NCBI GenBank assembly: GCA_903904515.1
Contig: CAIVCR010000110.1
Coordinates: forward strand, 31,915-95,914
Direction: 5' to 3'
Origin: an uncultured Bacteroidia bacterium
GTDB taxonomy: Bacteria; Bacteroidota; Bacteroidia; Bacteroidales; Prolixibacteraceae
DNA length: 64,000 nt
Part shown: positions 20,310 through 28,646 of the stretch, piece after piece
Layout of the letters: every line of letters begins with the position of its first letter
Numbering within the stretch: position 1 is the first letter of the stretch
Position numbers and translations under genes: made by a program
The notes under the pieces: model-generated
Database searches by the model: none
The model's input: the letters and a program-made list of their open reading frames with translations, nothing else
What the model was told of the DNA's origin: nothing

Positions 20310-21218
20310 ATGTCCTACCAATCCAAGATAAAACGATACATCCAGATCCTCCAGCTGGTCGAGAAATCGAGGTTCCCCACCAGCGCAGAGATGATCGCCA
20401 GGATGAATGAATCAGGAATAAAAGTTTCGGACCGCCAACTAAAACGGGATATCGAAAGCTTACGCGGAGAATTTGGCCTCGACCTTCAGTATTCACCCTA
20501 CAAAAAAGGTTATTTTATTGGGAATGAGGATTCCTCATTCCCCTATTTTCTTAAATTACTCGAGTATTCACAGAATATTGAATTACTAACCAGCTATTTA
20601 AAAGAGGGATCTGACATCTCTGAAATCATAGAGTTTGAGGAATATCACTCATTCAAAGGATTGGGATATATCCACGATCTGGCCTTTTTTATCAAAAACG
20701 GATCAGAAGTCAATTTAAAGTATAAACGGTTTGATTCAGACCTGGAAAAGGAGTATTGTTTTCATCCGTATCTGCTTCGCGAATATCTTAAACGCTGGTA
20801 TGTAATCGGGAGGCTATGTGGCAGCAACGAAATAAGAACCTTTGGACTCGACCGGATCAACAGCTTAACAGATTCAGGTAAGAAATTCAAAAAAGCAGGA
20901 GGAAATAAAATAGCAGCCATATTTCGCAATGTGATCGGAATTACGGCTCCGGAACCTGATAATCCAATTGAAATAGAGCTCTGCTGCCTGCCTTACCAGG
21001 GAAATTTATTGAAGTCTCTTCCATTGCACTGGTCGCAACGCGTTATCGATGAATCTTCCGAAGGGATAACCCTGGGATACAGGATGGTGGTTAACTTTGA
21101 ATTAAAACAACGGTTACTGATGCTTTCTACCCAGGCCCGGGTTGTTAAACCGGAAAGTCTTAAACTGGAGATGGAAAAAATGCTTGGTGAAGCAACGCGT
21201 TTTTACAAAGAATACTAA
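20310..21218 (+). CDS. WYL domain-containing transcriptional regulator
   Basis: N-terminal HTH with VSDRQLKRDIESLRGEFG and WYL-type region (HPYLLREYLKRWYVIGRLCGSNEIRTFGLDRI). Start trimmed to MSYQSKIKRY. Confidence 0.9.
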   Translation: MSYQSKIKRYIQILQLVEKSRFPTSAEMIARMNESGIKVSDRQLKRDIESLRGEFGLDLQYSPYKKGYFIGNEDSSFPYFLKLLEYSQNIELLTSYLKEGSDISEIIEFEEYHSFKGLGYIHDLAFFIKNGSEVNLKYKRFDSDLEKEYCFHPYLLREYLKRWYVIGRLCGSNEIRTFGLDRINSLTDSGKKFKKAGGNKIAAIFRNVIGITAPEPDNPIEIELCCLPYQGNLLKSLPLHWSQRVIDESSEGITLGYRMVVNFELKQRLLMLSTQARVVKPESLKLEMEKMLGEATRFYKEY

Positions 21219-21232
21219 ACCAAAAAAAAAGT

Positions 21233-21317
21233 AGAAATTTCAAATAAAAAAGCAAATTTCAAAATCAGGATCACTTTGATATTTGCATTTTGAATTTTTC
21301 ATTTTGAATTTTAACTT
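21233..21317. repeat. AT-rich direct/inverted intergenic repeat (AAATTTCAAAAT / ATTTTGAATTTT type)
   Basis: aaataaaaaagcaaatttcaaaatc...tttgcattttgaatttttcattttgaatttt; resembles 3428-3511 and 17950-18057. Confidence 0.6.
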
Positions 21318-21354
21318 TCGCCTTGGTATGACCTGTTTTGGCATAGGTGGCCTC

Positions 21355-21362
21355 TACCTTTG
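21355..21362 (+). promoter_or_regulatory. Candidate -7 element TACCTTTG upstream of VWA gene
   Basis: TAnnTTTG match 16 bp before the ATG. Confidence 0.4.
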
Positions 21363-21378
21363 TTAAAAAATAAATATT

Positions 21379-22017
21379 ATGGAGACAAAACATCAGGTTC
21401 ACAACTTAATTATTTTGGATGAAAGCGGTTCGATGGAATCGATCAAGAACACGATTATCGAAGGTTTTAACGAGATTGTCCAGACAGTAAAAGGGATTGA
21501 AAAGGAATTCCCTGAGCAGGAACATTTCATCTCACTGGTCACCTTTAATGGCCTTGGTCAAAAACTTCTGCACTTTATCGATCCGGTAAGCAGATTGGAG
21601 CAGATTGATGAAAAACGGTACCGACCCGACGCCTCTACCCCTTTGTATGATGCGATGGGTTACAGTTTTGCCAAAATGCGACAGGTAACAGATAACCTTA
21701 CCGATTATAATGTTCTGGTAACCATACTCACCGACGGGGAAGAAAATGCATCAACGGAGTACACCGGCCTTGCTATTAAGCAACTGATCGATGAGCTTAA
21801 ACTAAACCGCTGGACCTTTACCTATATTGGCACTGGTCATGATGTTGAGAAATTCGCAGCTACGATTTCCATAACCAACACCATGTACTTTCAGAAAGAT
21901 GAAAAAGGGATGAAAGCAATGTTTGCCAAAGAAAATTCTTCAAGGCGAATCTTCAGTGAGAAAATACGGGAGAAGAAAGATACTGGAGAAGGTTTTTACA
22001 AAGAGCCTCAGGCCTAA
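21379..22017 (+). CDS. VWA domain-containing protein
   Basis: LDESGSMESIKN (MIDAS DxSxS), DASTPLYDAMG, LTDGEENAS. Confidence 0.88.
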   Translation: METKHQVHNLIILDESGSMESIKNTIIEGFNEIVQTVKGIEKEFPEQEHFISLVTFNGLGQKLLHFIDPVSRLEQIDEKRYRPDASTPLYDAMGYSFAKMRQVTDNLTDYNVLVTILTDGEENASTEYTGLAIKQLIDELKLNRWTFTYIGTGHDVEKFAATISITNTMYFQKDEKGMKAMFAKENSSRRIFSEKIREKKDTGEGFYKEPQA

Positions 22018-22179
22018 GTCACCCCTTTTCGTATTAGACTAAACTTTAAAATAGGTAGAACTATGTTTTTCACGCTAAGTACTCGGGAATTGTGAAACTC
22101 CCGATTACTTTATGGTTAAAATGACTTTTGATACAGCCTCGCAAGATTTGTAGGAATGAACAAAAGGCCGATTTTAGGA

Positions 22180-22301
22180 GGAACAGAGTACCGTAATATA
22201 AATACTCGCTAAACAATTCACCAAGAAAATATTGCGGTACGCTGTACCTGTTTCGAATACAATTTATCCCAATTCTATAAATAGATACGGTGCTCTGCAC
22301 C
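22180..22301. repeat. Three evenly spaced 13-bp palindromic modules
   Basis: GGAACAGAGTACC (22180-22192), GGTACGCTGTACC (22236-22248), GGTGCTCTGCACC (22289-22301); 56 and 53 bp apart. Confidence 0.75.
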
Positions 22302-22571
22302 TTTAAATGTCTAAAGTCAGATATTTTCTTGCAAAATAATGAAGCAGGGTTTTCCATCGGAAAATGGTGACTTATAAAATGTACAGCAAGATAACGCTTA
22401 TATGTTTTTTGCCATATTTTGCAAAAATCATTTCTGTCCACACAACTAATTCCAGGCAATTTATTACCTTGCAGGATAATATTCCCGCATAACATAGCTC
22501 CGGAAATTAACAGAACATAAGGACTAACGCGGTAAAATAAATACCCTTAAATCTTTTGTTCTGGCACCATT

Positions 22572-23852
22572 TTGAAAAACTCTACGATGCAAAAAGAATC
22601 AAAAATAACCTGCCCCAACTGTGGAACCGAAATTGATGTTCAAAATGTGCTTACCCACCAACTGGAAGAAGATATCAAAAAAAGTTACAACGCGAAACTT
22701 GTTGTGGAGAAGCAAAAATATGAATCTCAGGTAAAATCGCTGGAGGTTGAGAAGGCTGCCTTCGAAGAAAAAAAGAGGAAAGAGAACGAACTTTTCCAGG
22801 AGAGGCTGGATGCTAAACTGAAGGAGGAGAAGACCCAGATTGAGATCCGGCTAAAAGCTAAAATTGAGGAGCAGCAGGCCGAACAATTTAAACTATTGCA
22901 AAAAGAGCTCAATGAGCAATCTGAAAAGCTCAAAGAGTTAAGCAGAAGTAAGGCAGAGATATCGAGACTTATCCGCGAAAAAGGGGAACTTAAAGAGGCT
23001 ATTGAAGCCGAATCGCAGAAAGTGTTGAATCAAAAACTGATTGAAGAAAAGGAGAAGATCCGGAAAACGGAACAGGATAAAAATGAGATGGCGCTGCGTG
23101 AACTTCAAAAGCAGCTTGATGATCAGAAGAAGCTTACTGAGGAGATGAAACGCAAGCAGGAACAAGGTTCGATGCAGATGCAGGGTGAAGTCCAGGAGTT
23201 GGCTATTGAAGATTGGCTTTCCAATAATTTCCCCCTCGATACGATCGAAGAGATCAAAAAAGGGGCACGCGGTGGCGACTGCATCCAGGTGGTTCATACC
23301 CGCACGAAACAAAATTGCGGAACAATCTATTACGAAAGCAAACGAACCAAAGATTTTCAGTCTACCTGGATCGAGAAATTCAAAAATGACATTCGCGAAA
23401 AGGGGGCCGATATCGGGGTGTTGGTCACTGAAGCAATGCCTTCGGATATGGCCAGAATGGGGCTCAGGGAAGGGATCTGGATCTGCACTTATGAAGAATT
23501 CAAATCACTTAGTCTTGCCCTTCGTGAAACCATAATCCTGGTCAGCAATGCAGTCACATCTCAGGAAAACAGAGGCGACAAGATGCATCTGCTCTATGAT
23601 TACCTCACAAGCAAAACGTTTACGATGCAGGTGGAGGCTATTGTTGAAGGGTTTTCGCAAATGAAAATAGATCTGGATAGCGAAAAACGGGCCATGCAGC
23701 GGATATGGAAGCAGCGCGAAAAACAGATTGAAAAGGTGATCACCAATACGATAGACATGTACGGTTCGGTCAAAGGAATTGCAGGAAGTGCCATTCCCGA
23801 TGTCAAGGCCCTGGAGTTACCGGCCTTTGACCTGGAATCCGATGATCAATAA
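22572..23852 (+). CDS. DUF2130 domain-containing protein (zinc-ribbon, coiled coil, nuclease-like C-half)
   Basis: CPNCGTEIDV N-terminus, long charged coiled coil, GGDCIQVVH...GTIYYESKRTKDFQSTWIEKFKNDIREKGADIGVLVTE. Confidence 0.88.
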   Translation: MKNSTMQKESKITCPNCGTEIDVQNVLTHQLEEDIKKSYNAKLVVEKQKYESQVKSLEVEKAAFEEKKRKENELFQERLDAKLKEEKTQIEIRLKAKIEEQQAEQFKLLQKELNEQSEKLKELSRSKAEISRLIREKGELKEAIEAESQKVLNQKLIEEKEKIRKTEQDKNEMALRELQKQLDDQKKLTEEMKRKQEQGSMQMQGEVQELAIEDWLSNNFPLDTIEEIKKGARGGDCIQVVHTRTKQNCGTIYYESKRTKDFQSTWIEKFKNDIREKGADIGVLVTEAMPSDMARMGLREGIWICTYEEFKSLSLALRETIILVSNAVTSQENRGDKMHLLYDYLTSKTFTMQVEAIVEGFSQMKIDLDSEKRAMQRIWKQREKQIEKVITNTIDMYGSVKGIAGSAIPDVKALELPAFDLESDDQ

Positions 23853-23877
23853 TAGTGTGACAAATCCCCTGATCAAT

Positions 23878-23929
23878 TGTGTAGAGACGCGATGTATCAC
23901 GTCTCTGCGATGAATCACGTCTCTACAAA
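23878..23929. repeat. Palindromic dispersed-type repeat (GTAGAGACG...CGTCTCTAC)
   Basis: tGTAGAGACGcgatgtatcaCGTCTCTgcgatgaatcaCGTCTCTACaaa. Confidence 0.8.
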
Positions 23930-23936
23930 TCGAATT

Positions 23937-24248
23937 TCAAATTTTATTTTGAAGGCTACGCCATGATCCACCATTGTATACCTCGGTGAAGCCATTTGCC
24001 TTCAGCATACTTTTGGCCGATGCACTCCTCATTCCGGAGGCACAGCAGGTAATAATCGGCTTCTTCTTTTTCTTAAGCTGGTGATAGTTGGTTCCAAGTT
24101 TCTCAACAGAAATATTGAGTGAACCCCTGATGTGACCACCTGCAAACTCGCCGGCACTGCGCACATCCAGTATAATGGCACCATCCTTTACAAGTTGTCC
24201 ATAATCAGTTTGTTCTGAGGAAAATAATTTTTTGAGAAAGTCAAGCAT
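23937..24248 (-). CDS. Rhodanese-like domain protein
   Basis: GAIILDVRSAGEFAGGHIRGSLNISVEKL...ITCCASGMRSASAKSML. Confidence 0.93.
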   Translation of the reverse strand: MLDFLKKLFSSEQTDYGQLVKDGAIILDVRSAGEFAGGHIRGSLNISVEKLGTNYHQLKKKKKPIITCCASGMRSASAKSMLKANGFTEVYNGGSWRSLQNKI

Positions 24249-24318
24249 ATTTTTTTAAGATTTCGTTTATTCCGGGCATAAAAATATCCTTTAACCAAAA
24301 CATACTCTGTGATAAAGG

Positions 24319-24951
24319 TTACATTAGGGAAATTTTATTCCGGGAAAGTGAAATAAGGTTCTCTTTTTCCATTTGTTTTAATACCCGGCTCACCGCTTCA
24401 CGGGTTATGCCAAGTTCATTGGCCAGCTGCTGATGTGTAACTGATAGTATCTTTGATTGAAATAAAGCGGATTTTTGTTTGAGCAGATGCATTAATCGGA
24501 CGTCAACTTTTTGAAATGCAACAGCACTTACCACATCAAGTAATTCCTCAAAACGCCGCTGATAGAGGGCGAAAATAAAATCACTCCATTCCGGAAACTC
24601 CCTTATCCATTCGCTTGCCTTTGCCACCGGAATCAAAAGCACCTCGGCATCTTCCTCTACGATCGCACTGATCTTACTCGTATCCTCATTTACACCGGCA
24701 AGAATAGACATGATACAACTTTCAGCTGGTTTAATGTAATACAATAATATCTCCCTTCCTTCCGGGTCAGTTTTGATTACTTTTATGCTTCCCGACAGGA
24801 CGATAGGTATCGATTTTATATAATCGTTCATGTTTAAGATGACGGAACCGGCATTAAACGACTTTACTCGCCCTGAAGCATAAATATCCTTGCTTAACCG
24901 TGAATTGAAAATATTATCTATAGTAACCATATCCAGGAAATAAACGTTCAA
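24319..24951 (-). CDS. Crp/Fnr family transcriptional regulator
   Basis: cNMP-binding-like N-half (DPEGREILLYYIKPAESC) and HTH (THQQLANELGITREAVSRVLKQMEKENLI). Confidence 0.93.
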   Translation of the reverse strand: MNVYFLDMVTIDNIFNSRLSKDIYASGRVKSFNAGSVILNMNDYIKSIPIVLSGSIKVIKTDPEGREILLYYIKPAESCIMSILAGVNEDTSKISAIVEEDAEVLLIPVAKASEWIREFPEWSDFIFALYQRRFEELLDVVSAVAFQKVDVRLMHLLKQKSALFQSKILSVTHQQLANELGITREAVSRVLKQMEKENLISLSRNKISLM

Positions 24952-24981
24952 AGTTAGAGATTCTTAGGACAATCAGACTCT

Positions 24982-25407
24982 TTAAAATGCGCGCAAATCA
25001 ATTCCTAAGACTCTTCCCGTATTCGCGTTTACTAAATGACTGTCCACAATTAAATTTGCTAAAGCCAATCCCAGTTTTGCCTTCAAATCAAAATGAAGCT
25101 TAGAGCTTAACTGACAAGAATACATGGGGCCGACTGCAATGTAAACCAGCTGCCACCAAGTGTAATCAGCCTTTTCGATATCATAATCGTTGTAACAGAT
25201 TATTGAGCATATGCCAATGTGTTTACTTACCAAATATCCAAAATTTATGAAGGTGTCACAATAGCCTGTTTTGGCAGGACCACCATAATTATTGGTTAAA
25301 GATTTACTTGCAAAGTTTGCTACAGGAAATGAAGGACCAATGGTTATTCCAATAAAACCATTCCGTTCATCCCACTCCGGCGAAACAGGATATTTTATCC
25401 GGCATCT
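24982..25407 (-). pseudogene. Truncated outer-membrane beta-barrel protein remnant
   Basis: Stop-to-stop frame on minus strand: RCRIKYPVSPEWDERNGFIGITIGPSFPVANFASKSLTNNYGGPAKTGYCDTFINFGYLVSKHIGICS...TWWQLVYIAVGPMYSCQLSSKLHFDLKAKLGLALANL...GIDLRAF; coding-like well upstream of the only ATG, no signal peptide. Confidence 0.55.
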
Positions 25408-25615
25408 TCATATTTACGTCTTATGGGCCTTTCTCACGTGGATTATAATTGGACATTCACCGTTAGAAAGAGTTTTGTACTAGTAGTATACAACAGAAAG
25501 TATGGCAATCATCAAGGGTTTCTGGTTTACATCCCGGTTTACATGACACCTCGCAAACCCCTATAAAAAGAAAAAATCAGTCAATTATGGAGATCCATAA
25601 CTAACTGATATCCAG

Positions 25616-25688
25616 AGCGGAAAACGAGACTCGAACTCGCGACCCTCAGCTTGGGAAGCTGATGCTCTACCAACTGAGCTACTTCCGC
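25616..25688 (-). tRNA. tRNA-Gly (anticodon CCC)
   Basis: Minus strand GCGGAAGTAGCTCAGTTGGTAGAGCATCAGCTTCCCAAGCTGAGGGTCGCGAGTTCGAGTCTCGTTTTCCGCT folds as a cloverleaf; anticodon loop TTCCCAA. Confidence 0.95.
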
Positions 25689-25857
25689 CTTTTTTATTGG
25701 TGACGCAAAAGTAGGATATTTTTTGAAAATTAAAGCCACTTAAAACTCAGATTCGCATATTATTTTAAAATGTTGTAATTTTGAGTATTGCCACGATTAA
25801 AGATTAATTGAATCAATATATATCACTTTGTGAATCTATTAATTAATATCCTGAATC

Positions 25858-26250
25858 ATGGAAACAAACTCAAAAATCCTTTTTTGGACCCCGCGTGTAC
25901 TTTGCATCCTGGCCATCCTCTTCGTGAGCATGTTTGCCCTTGACTCCTTTGAACCCGGTGTGCCGGTAAGTCAGCAAATACTCGCCTTTCTGATGCACAT
26001 GATCCCCTCTTTCGTATTGATCCTGGCTCTGGTCGTTGCCTGGAAATGGGAACTGATTGGCGGGATTATCGTTGGAACGGTGGGGCTTGCCACAAGTCCG
26101 TTTGTTTATTCGCTCAATTACAACAGAACACACTCAGCCGGGATCAGTTTTGGAATTGTTTGCATGGTGTGTATGCCCTTTTTAGTGGTTGGAATCTTAT
26201 TTATCTGGGATCATTACCACCGGAAACAAAATTCAAAAATATCGGGCTAG
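25858..26250 (+). CDS. Hypothetical multi-pass membrane protein
   Basis: 130 aa with about four hydrophobic helices (VLCILAILFVSMFAL, PSFVLILALVVAW, IIVGTVGLA, GIVCMVCMPFLVVGILFIW). Confidence 0.7.
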   Translation: METNSKILFWTPRVLCILAILFVSMFALDSFEPGVPVSQQILAFLMHMIPSFVLILALVVAWKWELIGGIIVGTVGLATSPFVYSLNYNRTHSAGISFGIVCMVCMPFLVVGILFIWDHYHRKQNSKISG

Positions 26251-26285
26251 ATACCTTTGCTATAATTGATCTGTTTCTTAAATAT

Positions 26286-26423
26286 TAGTTCGGTAAATTT
26301 TAATATTATTCAATTATATGTAACAGATTATAATATATAGAAATAAAAAAATATTTCAATTTATTTCCATATATTTCAACTTATTCATCATGAATTAGAT
26401 ACGAAAACATACCGAAGTATTGT
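26286..26423. repeat. Dispersed MITE-like element, copy A
   Basis: TAGTTCGGTAAATTTTAATATTATTCAATT...TATTTCAACTTATTCATCATGAATTAGATACGAAAACATACCGAAGTATTGT; near-identical to 49556-49689. Confidence 0.85.
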
Positions 26424-27490
26424 TATACGCTAATCTGCGGAAATTCGGATGACTTCAACGTCAGCTGATAACCCTGATCCCAATTGTTATTCTGAAGAAC
26501 CCGTTGAACATTAACTTCGAAAAGCTTCCGGATAACGATGCGGGTAATGTCGGGATAATTGACTTTCACCTTCTCATCCGATTCAAGCCATTGAGCTATT
26601 TTTGCAAAATGCCTCTTTTTCAGACTTTTGATCACCGGCACTCCCATCTTTTCCAATGCGGCAGCGTTACATTGTTGCTCATACTGCCCCTTCATTGGGA
26701 TGACCATAAGTTTCTTATTTAAATAAAGTGCCTCTGCGGGAGCCTCGAAACCGGCACCACAGAATACCCCTTTCGATTTCGCCATATCATTTACAAATTC
26801 ATCATTGGTTATTGGCATAACCACGATGTTCCCAACCTGATACGATTCTTTGGCCTTCTTCGAAAAAATATGCCAGTTGACATTTTCAAAATTGGAGAGT
26901 TTTTTCAGCAATAGTTTATCATTAAACGAAGGCAAATAGACCGTATAATAATCAAGCTCTTCAGCAACACTTTCACGCACCTGTGTCCTGATTACCGGGG
27001 TGAAAATATTGGTGTCATAGGACTCAAAATGAAACCCAAAATGCATCATTGCAGGGGCATAGTTGCGAAGTATAAATGACCCAAAATGGTCAAGTTTAGC
27101 AGGAAAAGGGACATTTTTACTCAGCAAGGAACCCTGATGGCTTAATCCGATGCAAGGAACCTTTTTCTTATAACATGCCCAGGCCGAAACCGGTTCAAAA
27201 TCGTTGATCACAAAGTCATAATCCTCTACCGGAAGTTGGGCAATCTCCCTTCTAAGGTTGGGCAAATTAGCATTGATGGAAGTATTCCACATATCAATCC
27301 CCCCATTTTTTCCAAACCAGAAGCTCAATCCCTTAAACCGGTACTTCACCGGCACACCAAGTTCAACATCACATTGAGTGCCACTGACCAGAATATCACA
27401 CTGACAGTATTCCTGCAGATAGGGTATAATCTCCCTGGCGCGGCTTATGTGTCCGTTTCCGGTCCCCTGAATGGCATATAGTATCTTCAT
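26423..27490 (-). CDS. Glycosyltransferase family protein (MurG/GT-B-like)
   Basis: MKILYAIQGTGNGHISRAREIIPYLQEYCQCDILVSG...GVFCGAGFEAPAEALYLNKKLMVIPMKGQYEQQCNAAAL. Confidence 0.87.
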   Translation of the reverse strand: MKILYAIQGTGNGHISRAREIIPYLQEYCQCDILVSGTQCDVELGVPVKYRFKGLSFWFGKNGGIDMWNTSINANLPNLRREIAQLPVEDYDFVINDFEPVSAWACYKKKVPCIGLSHQGSLLSKNVPFPAKLDHFGSFILRNYAPAMMHFGFHFESYDTNIFTPVIRTQVRESVAEELDYYTVYLPSFNDKLLLKKLSNFENVNWHIFSKKAKESYQVGNIVVMPITNDEFVNDMAKSKGVFCGAGFEAPAEALYLNKKLMVIPMKGQYEQQCNAAALEKMGVPVIKSLKKRHFAKIAQWLESDEKVKVNYPDITRIVIRKLFEVNVQRVLQNNNWDQGYQLTLKSSEFPQISV

Positions 27491-27498
27491 AAAAACCT

Positions 27499-28344
27499 TT
27501 AATTATGGAATTCGACGAGCATATTATTAAACAAATCTTTCACTTTAACATCCACCATGTTTTCCTGATCCGAATCGGCTCCATCTGAAAGATCTACAAA
27601 ATCCTTCCGGAAATTGAAGATCCTCCACTCCCCTTCATTATACTCCAGGGAGGTTAGATTTTCAATCCAGTCTCCTGAATTAAGATACTTTATGCTCTGA
27701 TTTCCAACTGTTATAGTTCTAATTTCTGGTTTGTGAATATGACCACAGACCACCGTTTCAATCTCCTTTCTTGCAGCTGCACCAGCAACTGTATCTTCAA
27801 AAGCATTAATAAATTTAACAGCACCTTTGACCGATTCTTTAATCCTTTTGGAAAAAGAAACGGGCTCAAAATTTAAAAAACGGCCTATTGAATTCACCTG
27901 GGTGTTGAGCCAGATCAGGGAATCATATCCTATAGCCCCCAGCTTTGACAACCATTTGGAATATTGCATTACAACATCGAAAACATCGCCGTGAAAAAAC
28001 CATACTGTTTTTCCTCCAAGTTCCAGTTTCAGATCATTAAGAATCCGGAGCTTGCCGATCTTAATCCCGCTAAACCTGCGAAACATCTCGTCATGATTTC
28101 CGGTGATATAGTATACCGGACAACGGTCTGAGGCCAGGCCTATCAGGTGTTTGACAACCTTCAAGTGAGATTTGGGGAAATAACGCTTCTTAAATTGCCA
28201 GATATCAATAATATCACCATTTAGAATCAGCGTTTTGGGCTTGATACTCTTGAGGTACTTTAATAAATCGCCTGCCTGGCATCCCGATGTTCCCAGATGA
28301 ACATCAGAAATCACAACCAATTCCACCACTCGCTTATTGTCCAT
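27499..28344 (-). CDS. UDP-2,3-diacylglucosamine diphosphatase-like metallophosphoesterase
   Basis: VVISDVHLGTSG, LILNGDIIDIW, YITGNHDEM, FFHGDVFD, VCGHIHKPE. Confidence 0.9.
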   Translation of the reverse strand: MDNKRVVELVVISDVHLGTSGCQAGDLLKYLKSIKPKTLILNGDIIDIWQFKKRYFPKSHLKVVKHLIGLASDRCPVYYITGNHDEMFRRFSGIKIGKLRILNDLKLELGGKTVWFFHGDVFDVVMQYSKWLSKLGAIGYDSLIWLNTQVNSIGRFLNFEPVSFSKRIKESVKGAVKFINAFEDTVAGAAARKEIETVVCGHIHKPEIRTITVGNQSIKYLNSGDWIENLTSLEYNEGEWRIFNFRKDFVDLSDGADSDQENMVDVKVKDLFNNMLVEFHN

Positions 28345-28427
28345 TCCAATATAGATTTTATACCTGCCAAGAAACGAACTAAGAATTACGAAACGGTTAC
28401 AAACTCATTAAGAATTGATTACAATAT

Positions 28428-28635
28428 GAAGAATTAAGAATGAAAGAATGAAGAATGAAGAATGAAGGAATGAAGAATGAAGAATGAAGGAATGAAATGT
28501 GCTAATGTGCTAATGTGCTAATGTGCTAATGTGACAATGTGCTAATGTGACAATGTGCTAATGTGACAATGTGCTAATTTGAAAATGTGCTAATTTGAAA
28601 ATTTGCTAATTTGAAAATTTGACAATTTGACAATG
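28428..28635. repeat. Short-period intergenic tandem repeat: (gaatgaag)-like block then degenerate 8-bp units GNNAATKT
   Basis: gctaatgt gctaatgt gctaatgt gacaatgt gctaatgt gacaatgt ... gctaattt gaaaatgt gctaattt gaaaattt gacaattt. Confidence 0.92.
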
Positions 28636-28646
28636 AATTGACATTG

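Noticed and set aside
22070-22495. 141-aa minus-strand ORF as a gene
   Set aside because: Spans palindromic modules, no domain, C/F/I/Y-rich composition; more likely non-coding repeat DNA.
25292-25483. 63-aa plus-strand ORF
   Set aside because: Antisense to the better-supported barrel remnant; no domain.
28428-28635. CRISPR array
   Set aside because: Units are 8 bp with no 20-40 bp repeat/spacer architecture and no cas genes nearby.
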